Assembly: GCF_036240795.1 (NCBI RefSeq)
Contig: NZ_CP108454.1
Coordinates: forward strand, 2,542,001 to 2,606,000
Source of the DNA: Streptomyces sp. NBC_01268
Lineage (GTDB): Bacteria; Actinomycetota; Actinomycetes; Streptomycetales; Streptomycetaceae
DNA: 64,000 bases
Direction: 5' to 3'
The position numbers were made by a program, and so were the translations under genes. Below, piece by piece: positions 8,993 through 17,271 of this stretch (its first letter is position 1; every line of letters begins with the position of its first letter). The notes under the pieces were generated by a model. The model saw nothing but the letters and a program-made list of their open reading frames with translations. It did no database searches and had not been told where the DNA came from.

Positions 8993-9832
8993 ATGGTGAG
9001 TCGCCGCGTGTGTACGGGGGGCGGTCGGTGCCAGTGGTTCTACCGGGCGCCGGACGCCCGGCTCGGCAGGGGGATCGGCACGTACCGGGGGTTCCGGTCG
9101 GCGGCAGGGGTGCCGCAGGAGCGTCTCGTCGTGCCGAGCGGGCGGGTGTCGCTGCTCATCGGCTTCGGCGGCGAGCTGCGGGTCCGGGACGCGGGACGGC
9201 ACACGTCCCTGGTGTCGGGGCTGCACACCCGGGCGCGGGTGCTCGGGCACAGCGGGGACGTGCAGGGCGTGGAGCTGGCCCTGGCTCCCTGGGCGGCGCG
9301 CCGCTTCTTCGGCGGCACCGCGCTCACGGAGCTGACCGACACGCTGGCCGACCCGGCGGACGTCGTGGGCACCCGGGCCCGCGGCCTGGCCGAGGCGCTG
9401 GCGGAGGCCCCGGGCTGGCCCGAACGGTTCGCGCTGCTCGACGAGACGCTGCTGCGCTGGTCGGCGGAGGCGGACGCGGCGGGTGACACGGGGCCCGCGC
9501 CGGCCGTCCTGGAGGCCTGGCGGCTGCTGGAGCGGTCCGCGGGGGCCCTTCAGATCCGTGAGGTGGCGGCGGCCACGGGCTGGAGCCAGCGGCACCTGGA
9601 GACGCGGTTCCGTGAGCAGATCGGGCTCGGCCCGAAGCGGCTGGCCCGGATCCTGCGCCTGAACCGGGCGATCGGGCTGCTCTCGGCGGGCGACCGGCCC
9701 GCCGAGACGGCCGTCCGCTGCGGCTACTACGACCAGGCCCACCTGAGCCGCGACTTCAAGGCGCTGACCGGGATGCCGCCGGGCCGCTTCCTCGCGGACC
9801 GGGGCACGGCCAGCGCCTGGATCGCGGGCTGA
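8993..9832 (+). CDS. AraC-family transcriptional regulator
   Basis: 279 residues. The N-terminal ~150 residues form a cupin-like DUF6597-type sensing region. The C-terminal HTH_18 (about residues 175-265) has both helix-turn-helix units: LQIREVAAATGWSQRHLETRFREQ and AETAVRCGYYDQAHLSRDFK, ending GMPPGRF as usual for AraC. ATG 8993 is used, with GGGGGAGG 12 bases upstream. GTG 8996 is possible. The target is unknown; no neighbour is an obvious partner. Confidence 0.85.
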   Translation: MVSRRVCTGGGRCQWFYRAPDARLGRGIGTYRGFRSAAGVPQERLVVPSGRVSLLIGFGGELRVRDAGRHTSLVSGLHTRARVLGHSGDVQGVELALAPWAARRFFGGTALTELTDTLADPADVVGTRARGLAEALAEAPGWPERFALLDETLLRWSAEADAAGDTGPAPAVLEAWRLLERSAGALQIREVAAATGWSQRHLETRFREQIGLGPKRLARILRLNRAIGLLSAGDRPAETAVRCGYYDQAHLSRDFKALTGMPPGRFLADRGTASAWIAG

Positions 9833-9862
9833 CCGGCCGCGCAACCGACGCGGCGGTTTTTT
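9832..9862 (+). terminator. Intrinsic terminator with T-tract
   Basis: Stem GCCGCG/CGCGGC, extended by ACC/GGT across a bulge, and a run of six T. A real T-run is uncommon in this GC-rich sequence. Confidence 0.7.
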
Positions 9863-9944
9863 CCAATACCGGACCGGGCGCCGGGTGCGAGTCTTGCGCC
9901 CGCGTGCAGTTGCGCACGCGACGTCTCAAGAGAAGGACGATCTG

Positions 9945-10394
9945 ATGGGCATGGCAACGGGGATCCGCAAGAAGGCCGCGGCTGTCGCCGCGACCACCGC
10001 GCTGTTCGTCGGTGGCGGCGTCGCCGCCGCGACCGAGGCGTCGGCCGGCTACATGTGCGGCGCCGGCTACCACTGCGTGTACTGGGGCAACCTGGGCGAC
10101 AGCGCCTCGCACGACTTCTACAACAGCGACCGGAACTTCACGGACGACACGTTCGACAAGAACCCGGGCACGGGCGGCTACGGCCAAAACGTGAACGACG
10201 CCCTCTGGTCGGCGAGCAACTCCAGCACGGGCGGCTACGAGAGCCACTACTACCGCGACATCAACTACCAGGGCGGCCTGCTCTTCTGCGTGAACCCGGG
10301 CAGCGAGGTCTTCGGTTCGCAGCTCTCGGACGGGCAGCGCAACGCCGCCAGCTCGCTGGAGCTGCGTCCGTCGACGACGATCCGCTGCTTCTGA
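9945..10394 (+). CDS. Secreted peptidase inhibitor family I36-type protein
   Basis: 149 residues with a clear Sec signal peptide (MGMATGIRKKAAAVAATTALFVGGGVAAATEASA). The mature domain has CVYWGNLGDSASHDFY, the Y-x-D-xNY repeats and LRPSTTIRCF. This is a beta/gamma-crystallin-like fold, as in Streptomyces metalloprotease inhibitor SMPI (MEROPS I36). Inhibition of an extracellular protease is a family inference. Three to four cysteines could form disulfides. AAGGACG precedes the ATG. Confidence 0.75.
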   Translation: MGMATGIRKKAAAVAATTALFVGGGVAAATEASAGYMCGAGYHCVYWGNLGDSASHDFYNSDRNFTDDTFDKNPGTGGYGQNVNDALWSASNSSTGGYESHYYRDINYQGGLLFCVNPGSEVFGSQLSDGQRNAASSLELRPSTTIRCF

Positions 10395-10416
10395 TCCACA
10401 CGCCCCGCGCGTGAAC

Positions 10417-10449
10417 GGGGCCCGGTGCTACAGGGGTGCACCGGGCCCC
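10417..10449 (+). terminator. Hairpin terminator
   Basis: Perfect 12-bp stem GGGGCCCGGTGC / GCACCGGGCCCC with a 9-base loop, directly after the I36 gene. Confidence 0.75.
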
Positions 10450-10489
10450 ACCCCCTCCCCCCGCGCACCGACGAAAGGCAACCGCCACC

Positions 10490-11404
10490 ATGCACCGGTC
10501 GGGCCGCCGCGCCCTGCTCGCCCTCACCGCCGTTCTCGCGGGCGGAGCCGCCGTCGTCGGGGGGACGATGCTGACCTCCGCCTCCGAAGCGGCGCCCGCG
10601 CCGTCCGACGGGACCCTCGCCTCGGCCGAGGCCCTTGAGCGGCTGCACGGACTGCCGCCCGTCACCGACCGCGTCTTCGCCTGGACCGACGTCCACTACC
10701 GCGGTGCCGAGGCGCAGCGCCGGTATGCCGTCGACTGCATGGCCCGGCAGGGCTTCCGCTACGCCCCGCCCGCCACTCCGGCCGCCCGCGCGGGCGGGGA
10801 CGAGGACCAGCGGCCCCGTCCCTTCGGCCTGGAGACCGCCCCTTCCGCGGCCCCGCCGGCCCCGTCGCCACCCGGCGAGAAGCCCCCGAAGCCGGGCAGC
10901 CCGGAGGCCTCCCCCGCGTACGCGAAGGCGCTCTTCGGCGACGAGACCAAGCGGGTCACCGCCGTCGGCGCGAAGGGGATGAAGGTGTCCAGGCCCGGCA
11001 ACGGCTGCCTCGCCGACGCCGAGAAGCGGGTCCTGGGCGACGGCCGGATGCGCTGGCTCCAGGTGCGGATCATGCTCTTCGAGGCGCAGGAGCAGGCGCG
11101 TACGGACGTGGAGAAGGACCCGGCGTTCCGGAACGCCACCGCACGCTGGCGGCAGTGCATGGAGCGGGCCGGTTTCCCCGGGCAGCGCGATCCGCTGGGG
11201 CCGGCCAAGGCCCCGTCCGACGGCATCCTGAAGGCCGATCTGCGCTGCAAGAGCGAGACCGGCTATCTGACCACGGCGTACACCCGGCTCGCCGCCGTCC
11301 AGCAGCGCTGGCTGGACGCCAACCCGGCCGTGGTGAAGGACTGGACGGCGCTGCTGGCCCGGCAGGACAAGGCCTCCCGCGAGGTGCTCGCGGGCAGGGC
11401 CTGA
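10490..11404 (+). CDS. Secreted or membrane-anchored protein, function unknown
   Basis: 304 residues. An N-terminal signal/anchor (RRALLALTAVLAGGAAVVGGTML) is followed by an Ala/Pro-rich stretch (about 100-140) and a helical domain with conserved-looking cysteines (VDCMARQGF, NGCLADAEKRV, RWRQCMERAGFPG, DLRCKSETGY). Their spacing suggests two disulfides. The repeated C-x-x-R/K-x-GF pattern is common in Streptomyces secreted proteins of unknown role. GAAAGG lies 12 bases before ATG 10490. Confidence 0.65.
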   Translation: MHRSGRRALLALTAVLAGGAAVVGGTMLTSASEAAPAPSDGTLASAEALERLHGLPPVTDRVFAWTDVHYRGAEAQRRYAVDCMARQGFRYAPPATPAARAGGDEDQRPRPFGLETAPSAAPPAPSPPGEKPPKPGSPEASPAYAKALFGDETKRVTAVGAKGMKVSRPGNGCLADAEKRVLGDGRMRWLQVRIMLFEAQEQARTDVEKDPAFRNATARWRQCMERAGFPGQRDPLGPAKAPSDGILKADLRCKSETGYLTTAYTRLAAVQQRWLDANPAVVKDWTALLARQDKASREVLAGRA

Positions 11405-11420
11405 CGCCTCGGGACACGTC

Positions 11421-12233
11421 TCAGGGCTGGTGGGACTCCGCGCTCGGGATGAAGCGCCCGGTGCAGGTGGGCACGCTGTCCTTGCCGTTCTTCTTCGGCA
11501 GGGCGGCGCAGACGAAGACGGAGCCGTTGTCGGGGGCCGCGATCAGCGGGGTGTAGACGTCGCGGTCGTAGTGGACGACGTCGGCCTGGGCGGCGCCGTC
11601 GGAGTTGTTGACGACGACGGTGGCGCCGACCTCGGCGAAGGAGATGCGGCCCCAGGCGGCCTTGCAGGCGCGGCTGTAGCGGAGCTCGATGACGAGGTCC
11701 TTGGGGATGGAGCCGGTGCGGACGGTGACCGCGTCGGCGCCGCAGTTCATCTTCTTCGGGTCCTTGCCCTCGCAGGTGGTGAGGGTGCAGCCGGTGGCCG
11801 GGCCCGCGACCTTCACCGCGGGCTTGGGCTTGACCGGCGGCTCGTCGGAGCCGGAGAGGGTCACGGCGGCGTACGCGCCCGCGCCCGCCAGCAGGAGGAA
11901 GGCGAGGACGAGCGAGATCCACAGGGTGCGGCGGCTCTTGGGCGGCGCGGCCCCGTCCGGGGCGTCCGTCCCGTCGGGCTCGTCCTCGGGGGCCGCGCGC
12001 CGGGCCTCCTCCTCGTCCCAGAGGGCGAGCAGCGGCGCCGGGTCGGCGTCGCACAGCTTCGCGAGGCTCTCGACCGCGTCGCGCGGCGGGAACTGCTTGC
12101 CGTTGACCCACCGCTCCCACGACGACTTGGCGTAGTGGGTCTTCTCGCTGAGCTGGGCGAAACTGCACCCCGACGCCTTCTTCAGCGCGAGAAGCTCGCC
12201 GGCAAGATCCGTGACCGACCCCGCACGGTCCAT
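11421..12233 (-). CDS. XRE helix-turn-helix protein with membrane anchor and DUF2690 domain
   Basis: 270 residues: an N-terminal cytoplasmic XRE HTH (about 5-70, LAGELLALKKASGCSFAQLSEKT split over helices 1-2), an acidic linker, one TM helix (about 105-128, LWISLVLAFLLLAGAGAYAAV), and an extracytoplasmic DUF2690 domain with paired cysteines (GCTLTTCEGKDP, NCGADAVTV, RACKAAWGRI). A DNA-binding domain tethered to an outside domain suggests transmembrane signalling. That is inference. Ribosome binding site is GGGAGAATC. A TAGTAT hexamer at 12285-12290 (minus strand) is a possible -10. Confidence 0.78.
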   Translation of the reverse strand: MDRAGSVTDLAGELLALKKASGCSFAQLSEKTHYAKSSWERWVNGKQFPPRDAVESLAKLCDADPAPLLALWDEEEARRAAPEDEPDGTDAPDGAAPPKSRRTLWISLVLAFLLLAGAGAYAAVTLSGSDEPPVKPKPAVKVAGPATGCTLTTCEGKDPKKMNCGADAVTVRTGSIPKDLVIELRYSRACKAAWGRISFAEVGATVVVNNSDGAAQADVVHYDRDVYTPLIAAPDNGSVFVCAALPKKNGKDSVPTCTGRFIPSAESHQP

Positions 12234-12331
12234 CGTGACCGATTCTCCCTGATATGCATGCCCATGCCAGTCATGGACGTGGACATACTAGAGCCGGTTT
12301 ATCGACCGGGTGTACGTGCATCGGGCATGGA

Positions 12332-13420
12332 TCAACGGGGCGGTCCGCCGCAGCAGTCGGGCTCCAGCCCGCGCGGCAGCCGCTCGCCGCCGAAGACCGC
12401 GACCGTCGCCTCGTCGCCGCCGAGCGCCGCCACCGCGAGCAGCAGCGAACCGGAGGTCCAGGTGGTCTGCTCCTCGGGCCAGACCGCGCGGTTGCCCTCG
12501 AAGACGTAGCCCGTCCAGTAGTTGCCGTCGGCGGCGCGCAGGTGCCGGATGGCCTGGAGGATCTCCAGGGCCCGGTCCGACTCCCCCATCGCCCACAGGG
12601 TGAGGGCCAGTTCGCAGCTCTCGCCGCCGGTCACCCACGGGTTGGGCAGCACGCAGCGCACCCCGAGGCCCGGCACGACGAAGTCGTCCCACCGCCCGTC
12701 GATCCGCGCCTGGGCCTGCGCTCCGGTCACCGCGCCGCCGAGGACCGGGTAGTACCAGTCCATCGAGTAGCGGGACTTGTCGAGGAACCGCTCGGGGTGG
12801 CTGCGGATCGCGTGGCCGAGCGCGCCGGCCGCGAGCTCCCAGTCGGGCTGCGGCTCCTCGCGCTCCTCGGCGATGGCCAGGGCGCAGCGCAGCGCCTGGT
12901 GGATCGAGGAGCTGCCGGTCAGCAGCGCCTCGTCGACGGGGGTGCCGTCGGCCTCGCGCTTCCAGCCGATCTCGCCGCCCGGCCGCTGCAGCCGCAGGAC
13001 GAACTCGACGGCCGCGTAGACCACCGGCCACATGCGGTCGAGGAAGACGTCGTCGCCGGTCGACAGGTAGTGGTGCCAGACGCCGACGGCGATGTACGCG
13101 ACGAAGTTGGACTCCAGACCGCGGTCGGTGACGTCCTCCGGGTCGCCGTCCCGGTAGGCCGCGTACCAGGAGCCGTCGGCGTTCTGGTGCCGGGCCAGCC
13201 ACGCGTAGGCGCGGGCGGCGGCCTCGTGTTCGCCGGCGGTGTCGAGGGCCATGGCGGCCTCGGTGTGGTCCCACGGGTCCAGGTGGTGCCCGCGGAACCA
13301 GGGTATGGCGCCGTCCTCGCGCTGCGCGCCGAGGATGCGGGCCACGGTCTCGGCGGCCTCCTCGGCGGTGAGCACGCCCGGCAGGACGAGGTGCTGCGCC
13401 ATCCGCTCGGGAGAGGTCAC
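12332..13420 (-). CDS. Prenyltransferase/squalene-cyclase-like alpha-alpha barrel protein
   Basis: 362 residues. Repeated helical-barrel motifs of the six-hairpin/terpenoid-cyclase type occur (ADGSWYAAYRDG, GGEIGWKRE, ADGNYWTGYVFEGN) with WDHTEAAMAL and WTSGSLLLAV. It resembles six-hairpin glycosidases as much as prenyltransferases, so the activity is open. GTG 13420 overlaps the stop of the methyltransferase gene (GTGA). It is the third gene of a tightly coupled glycosyltransferase-methyltransferase-barrel operon, which suggests action on a glycan or glycolipid. Confidence 0.68.
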   Translation of the reverse strand: MTSPERMAQHLVLPGVLTAEEAAETVARILGAQREDGAIPWFRGHHLDPWDHTEAAMALDTAGEHEAAARAYAWLARHQNADGSWYAAYRDGDPEDVTDRGLESNFVAYIAVGVWHHYLSTGDDVFLDRMWPVVYAAVEFVLRLQRPGGEIGWKREADGTPVDEALLTGSSSIHQALRCALAIAEEREEPQPDWELAAGALGHAIRSHPERFLDKSRYSMDWYYPVLGGAVTGAQAQARIDGRWDDFVVPGLGVRCVLPNPWVTGGESCELALTLWAMGESDRALEILQAIRHLRAADGNYWTGYVFEGNRAVWPEEQTTWTSGSLLLAVAALGGDEATVAVFGGERLPRGLEPDCCGGPPR

Positions 13421-14151
13421 TGGGCGGCGTCCACGGGAAGGTGGGGCTTGGTCGCGTAGGCCACGAAGCTCTTGCCGACGACCGGGTTGAGCAGCTGCTC
13501 GGCGACCCGGGTCACGGCGGGCTTCTTCATGATGTCCCAGACCAGCAGCTTGTGGTACGCCCGCACCGGCAGCGCCTTGTCGTTGTCGACGCCGAAGGCG
13601 CACTTCAGCCACCAGTACGGGGCGTGCAGCGCGTGGGCGTGGTGGGTGCCGTACGGCTTGAGGCCGGCCTGGCGCATCTTGGCCAGCAGCTCGTCGGCCT
13701 TGTAGATGCGGATGTGGCCGCCCTCGACCTCGTGGTACTCGTCGGAGAGCGCCCAGCAGACCTTCTCGGGGCCGTAGCGCGGGACGGTGACGGCGATCCG
13801 GCCGCCCGGCTTGAGGACCCGGACCATCTCGGCGAGCACGCCCTTGTCGTCCGGGATGTGCTCCATGACCTCGGAGATGATGACGACGTCGAAGGACTCG
13901 TCGGGGAAGGGCAGGTTGAGCGCGTCGCCCTCCATCGCGGTGGCGCTGGCACCGGCCGGGGCCTCGCCGGCCTCCTTCATCGCCGCGAACCACTTGGCGA
14001 CCTCGCGGATCTCCTCGGCGTTCTGGTCGAGGGCCACCACCTGGGCACCGCGCCGGTAGCACTCGAAGGCGTGCCGGCCGCCGCCACAGCCCAGGTCGAG
14101 CACGCGGTCGCCGGGGGCGAGCGGGAAGCGGGTGAAGTCGACGGTCAGCAC
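13417..14151 (-). CDS. Class I SAM methyltransferase (Methyltransf_11)
   Basis: 244 residues. Motif I is VLDLGCGGGRHAFE (about 16-29), the acidic end of strand 2 is VVALDQN, and the core motif is FDVVIISEVMEHIPD, with LKPGGRIAVTVP as motif III. The C-terminal part (YHEVEGGHIRIYKADEL) follows UbiE/Coq5-like small-molecule methyltransferases. GTG 14151 overlaps the glycosyltransferase stop by 7 bases, with GCAGGA upstream. Co-translation with the glycosyltransferase implies it methylates the same glycan or lipid product. Confidence 0.82.
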   Translation of the reverse strand: MLTVDFTRFPLAPGDRVLDLGCGGGRHAFECYRRGAQVVALDQNAEEIREVAKWFAAMKEAGEAPAGASATAMEGDALNLPFPDESFDVVIISEVMEHIPDDKGVLAEMVRVLKPGGRIAVTVPRYGPEKVCWALSDEYHEVEGGHIRIYKADELLAKMRQAGLKPYGTHHAHALHAPYWWLKCAFGVDNDKALPVRAYHKLLVWDIMKKPAVTRVAEQLLNPVVGKSFVAYATKPHLPVDAAQ

Positions 14152-15488
14152 GGGTTCCTGCTTTCGCGGTGGAGGGAGGCCTGCGCGCCCTGCGCGGCGA
14201 TCGCCGCACGGTACAGCTCGGCGGTGCCCTGGGCGGCCCGCGCCCAGGTGAAGCGCTGGAGGACCCGCTCGCGGCCCGCCGCGCCGAGCCGCGCGCCGAG
14301 GGCCGGATCGGTGAGGACCCGGCCGAGGGCCGCGGCCAGCGCGCCCGCGTCGCCCGGGGGGACGGCCAGACAGGTCTCGCCGTCGGTGCCCGCGACCTCG
14401 GGGATCGCGCCGCCGGTGGTGGCGACCAGGGGGGTGCCGGTGGCCATGGCCTCGGCGGCGGGCAGCGAGAAGCCCTCGTACAGGGACGGGACGCAGGCGA
14501 CCCGGGCGGAGCGGTAGAGGTCCACGAGCTCGGCGTCGGTGACGCCCTTGACGAACTCGACGGCGCCCTCCAGGCCGTACCGCTCGATGGCCTGGGCGAC
14601 CGGTCCGTCCTCGGCGCGCTTGCCGACGACGACGAGGTGGGCGTCGGGGTGCTCGGTGCGCAGCTTGGCGAGCGCCTCGATCAGGTGGACCAGGCCCTTG
14701 AGCGGGACGTCGGCGCTGGAGGTGGTGACGATCCGGCCGGGGACCTCGGCGACGGACGGGTCGGGCGACCACAGGTCGGTGTCGGCGCCGATGTGGACCA
14801 CGCCGATGCGGTCCTCGCGGACCCCGAGGTGCTCGACGATCTCCCCGCGGGAGGTGCCGGAGACGGTGAGGACGGAGGGCAGTCGCCGGGCGACGCGCTT
14901 CTGCATGCGGGTGAAGGCGTACCAGCGGCGGACGGAGGCGCGGCGCTTCCAGTCGGCGGCGGCGTCCAGCTCCAGCTGCCGGTCGACGGTGATCGGGTGG
15001 TGGATCGTGGTCACCAGCGGGGCGCCGAGGGCGCGCGGGCCGCCGAGGAGTCCGTATCCGAGGGTCTGGTTGTCGTGGATGACGTCGAAGTCGCCGCGGC
15101 GGGCGGCGAGGGCGCGGCGGGCGCGCAGCGAGAAGGTCAGCGGCTCCGGGAAGCCGCCGGTCCACATGGTGGCGACCTCCAGGGCGTCGATCCAGTCCCG
15201 GTACTCCTCGCGCTTCGGGGTGCGGAACGGGTCGGGCTGGCGGTAGAGGTCGAGGCTGGCGATCTCGGTGAGCGGGACGCCCTCGTCGAGCGTGGGGTAC
15301 GGCTGGGAGCCGAGGACCTCGACGCTGTGGCCGAGCCGGGCGAGCTCACGGGAGAGGTGCCGGACGTAGACGCCCTGGCCGCCGCAGAACGGGTTCCCCT
15401 TGTACGTGAGGAGAGCGATCCGCAACGGACGGTCACCGCCCGGCGTGACACCCTGCCGGGGGCTTGCCTCTATGGCCTCCGCGGTCAT
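14145..15488 (-). CDS. GT4-family glycosyltransferase
   Basis: 447 residues, GT-B fold. The N-terminal acceptor domain begins LRIALLTYKGNPFCGGQGVYVRHL. The C-terminal nucleotide-sugar domain contains SSADVPLKGLVHLIEAL and the E-x7-E motif in SLYEGFSLPAAEAMATGTPLV. It transfers a sugar with retention in the GT4 family; donor and acceptor are unknown. AAGGGGG precedes ATG 15488. It heads a three-gene operon, with a KstR-type box 55 bases upstream of its start. Confidence 0.86.
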   Translation of the reverse strand: MTAEAIEASPRQGVTPGGDRPLRIALLTYKGNPFCGGQGVYVRHLSRELARLGHSVEVLGSQPYPTLDEGVPLTEIASLDLYRQPDPFRTPKREEYRDWIDALEVATMWTGGFPEPLTFSLRARRALAARRGDFDVIHDNQTLGYGLLGGPRALGAPLVTTIHHPITVDRQLELDAAADWKRRASVRRWYAFTRMQKRVARRLPSVLTVSGTSRGEIVEHLGVREDRIGVVHIGADTDLWSPDPSVAEVPGRIVTTSSADVPLKGLVHLIEALAKLRTEHPDAHLVVVGKRAEDGPVAQAIERYGLEGAVEFVKGVTDAELVDLYRSARVACVPSLYEGFSLPAAEAMATGTPLVATTGGAIPEVAGTDGETCLAVPPGDAGALAAALGRVLTDPALGARLGAAGRERVLQRFTWARAAQGTAELYRAAIAAQGAQASLHRESRNPC

Positions 15489-15542
15489 GTGCGACCCCCT
15501 TCGAGCGTGTATTTCGCGGGAGCGTAACCGCCCGCGCTAATC

Positions 15543-15556
15543 TAGAACAAGTTACA
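15543..15556. promoter_or_regulatory. KstR-type box TAGAACAAGTTACA
   Basis: Matches the mycobacterial KstR consensus TNNAACNNGTTNNA exactly. It lies between the glycosyltransferase operon (minus) and the kstR-like gene (plus), 55 bases from the former start and 163 from the latter. Autoregulation of kstR is the simplest reading. Confidence 0.6.
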
Positions 15557-15615
15557 GACTTGATCGTTCATGATCTTCTGGCTTGATCTTCTTGATCCTT
15601 CAAGGAGCACAGAAT

Positions 15616-15629
15616 CTACCGGCAGGTAG
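15616..15629. promoter_or_regulatory. Inverted repeat CTACCGGCAGGTAG upstream of kstR-like gene
   Basis: Arms CTACC/GGTAG around GGCA, 90 bases before the regulator start, in an AT-richer stretch that also holds four TGATC pentamers (15561, 15571, 15584, 15593). It could be an operator or part of a promoter; no protein can be assigned. Confidence 0.35.
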
Positions 15630-15718
15630 CTCCGCCGTGAGAAGCCGGATCAGGTGATTCGCGCCACGGCCGGAGCCCCGCGATACTGTCCCTCCTTCAC
15701 CGCACGGAACGGGGCCCC

Positions 15719-16345
15719 ATGACCGTGGAAGACAGACCGGCGTCGCCGCCTCTGACGGAGCGCCAGGAGGCGCGCCGACGGCGCATCCTCACGGCGAGCG
15801 CGCAGCTCGCCGGGCGAGGCGGGTTCGAGGCCGTGCAGATGCGGGAGGTGGCGGAGGCGGCCGGCGTCGCGCTCGGCACCCTCTACCGCTACTTCCCCTC
15901 GAAGATCCATCTGCTGGTCGCCACCATGCAGGACCAGCTCCAGCACATGCACACCACGCTCCGCAAGCGTCCGCCGGCGGGCGCGGACCCGGCGGACAGG
16001 GTGGCCGAAACCCTGATGCGGGCCTTCCGGGCGCTCCAGCGCGAACCGCAGCTCGCGGACGCGATGGTCCGCGCGCTGACCTTCGCGGACCGGAGCGTGA
16101 GCCCCGAGGTGGACACGGTGTCCCGGCTGACCACCGCGATCATCCTGGACGCGATGGGGACCGAGCACCCGACGCCGTCGCAGCTCTCGGCGGTGCGGGT
16201 GATCGAGCACACCTGGCACTCGGCGCTGATCACCTGGCTGTCGGGCCGGGCCTCGATCGCACAGGTGAAGATCGACATCGAGACGGTCTGCCGGCTGATC
16301 GACCTGACCGCGCCGGGGGCCGGCGGGGCCCCCGGGCGCGGCTGA
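15719..16345 (+). CDS. kstR: KstR-like TetR-family transcriptional repressor
   Basis: 208 residues. The N-terminal TetR HTH (about 18-65) contains GGFEAVQMREVAEAAGVA and GTLYRYFPSKIHLLVATM, nearly the wording of mycobacterial KstR (GGYEAVQMRAVADRADVAVG, LYRYFPSKVHLLV, from memory). The C-terminal half also keeps the KstR outline (MVRALTFADRS, VIEHTWHSALITWLSGRAS). KstR represses sterol side-chain and ring catabolism genes and is released by a steroid-CoA thioester. Boxes of the KstR type occur upstream of this gene, the aldehyde dehydrogenase operon and the thiolase/P450 pair. Confidence 0.82.
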   Translation: MTVEDRPASPPLTERQEARRRRILTASAQLAGRGGFEAVQMREVAEAAGVALGTLYRYFPSKIHLLVATMQDQLQHMHTTLRKRPPAGADPADRVAETLMRAFRALQREPQLADAMVRALTFADRSVSPEVDTVSRLTTAIILDAMGTEHPTPSQLSAVRVIEHTWHSALITWLSGRASIAQVKIDIETVCRLIDLTAPGAGGAPGRG

Positions 16346-16360
16346 CCCCTGGGGGGTCAG
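16342..16360. terminator. Bidirectional hairpin overlapping two stop codons
   Basis: Stem CTGACCCC/GGGGTCAG with a TGG loop. The arms contain the stop codons of both convergent genes (16343-16345 plus, 16357-16359 minus). Confidence 0.6.
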
Positions 16361-16896
16361 GACTTCTTCTTGCTCTTCTCCTTCTCCAGGTCCGCCTTGA
16401 ACAGCTCCTCGCACGCGGGGGAGGTGTCGCTGGCGATGAAGAGCACCATCTTGAACTCGCCCATGGTGTGCTCGCTGGCCTTCAGCTTCCACTGGCTCTT
16501 GGTGAGGGGCACGATCCTGGACTCGGCCTGGTCGACGCCCTGCCCCTCCTTCCAGCCACCCTTGCCGAGCGCGTCGAGCGTGTCCGTGTAGGACTTCTTG
16601 GGGTTCACGGCCTTCTCGGTGTCGGGCGTCCAGGAGACCATGCAGTTCTCCAGGCCGGGCGGCACGTCGTCGCCGGTGGCGTCCTGCGTGAAGCCCGCGG
16701 CCTTCGCGGCGGTCTCGATCTCCTTCTTCACCGCGTCGGCGGACAGGCCGCCCTCGGCCGACGGTGCGGCCGTGGCACCCGAACCGCCCCCGCCCGGAGT
16801 CCCCTTGCCGGCGTCGCCGCCCTGACCACTGCATCCCGCGACCCACAGCACCGCACTGGCGGCCACCGTCGCGGCCACCCACCTCGCCTTGCGCAC
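16357..16896 (-). CDS. Putative lipoprotein, function unknown
   Basis: 179 residues. The signal peptide MRKARWVAATVAASAVLWVAGC ends in the lipobox VAGC and is followed by a Gly/Ala/Ser-rich linker. The small globular domain has LENCMVSWTPDT and SPACEELFKADLEKEK (two cysteines, probable disulfide). GTG 16896 was chosen because GGGAGAG precedes it and it gives a proper signal sequence. Role unknown. Confidence 0.72.
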   Translation of the reverse strand: MRKARWVAATVAASAVLWVAGCSGQGGDAGKGTPGGGGSGATAAPSAEGGLSADAVKKEIETAAKAAGFTQDATGDDVPPGLENCMVSWTPDTEKAVNPKKSYTDTLDALGKGGWKEGQGVDQAESRIVPLTKSQWKLKASEHTMGEFKMVLFIASDTSPACEELFKADLEKEKSKKKS

Positions 16897-17037
16897 GACT
16901 CTCCCGATTCCCCGTGCCCGAGGGCCCGTTGCCCCCGTGATCAAGGGAGTAGTTTTGCACGCGGGAACGACTGGAACGGACCGGGCCGGGTGCCGGTACC
17001 CGAAGTCCCGGGTACCGGCCCGTGTTCCACGCGGCGC

Positions 17038-17271
17038 CTAGTCCTCGGGAGGGAACACCGTCTCCCCGCCGTCCACCAGGGTGATCGAGATGGCCTCCAC
17101 CGGGCAGCCCTCCGCCGCCGCCAGGACCCGTTCGTTGGCGTCGAGTTCGCCCTCGCGCGGGTGGGACTGGCGCGCGGTGTCCAGGCGGAAAGCCTGCGGG
17201 GCGTGGTTGATGCACATGCCCGAACCGATGCAGACCGTGCGGTCCACCTCGACGTGCCAGCGGTCGCCCAT
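17038..17271 (-). CDS. Ferredoxin, P450-partner type
   Basis: 77 residues. The cluster ligands are CIGSGMCINHAPQAF and EGCPVEAI. The reduced spacing (C-x5-C rather than C-x2-C-x2-C) is typical of [3Fe-4S] ferredoxins serving cytochromes P450. In mycobacteria a similar ferredoxin (FdxD) sits in the KstR regulon. ATG 17271 overlaps the aldehyde dehydrogenase stop (TGATG). An adjacent in-frame GTG at 17274 is an equal candidate. Co-expression with the dehydrogenase under a KstR box makes it a plausible electron donor for the CYP125-like P450 at 28.6 kb. Confidence 0.88.
   Translation of the reverse strand: MGDRWHVEVDRTVCIGSGMCINHAPQAFRLDTARQSHPREGELDANERVLAAAEGCPVEAISITLVDGGETVFPPED

Noticed and set aside
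12332..13420. Squalene-hopene cyclase
   Set aside because: It is about half the usual length of such cyclases. I could not find the D-x-D-D acid motif or full QW repeats.
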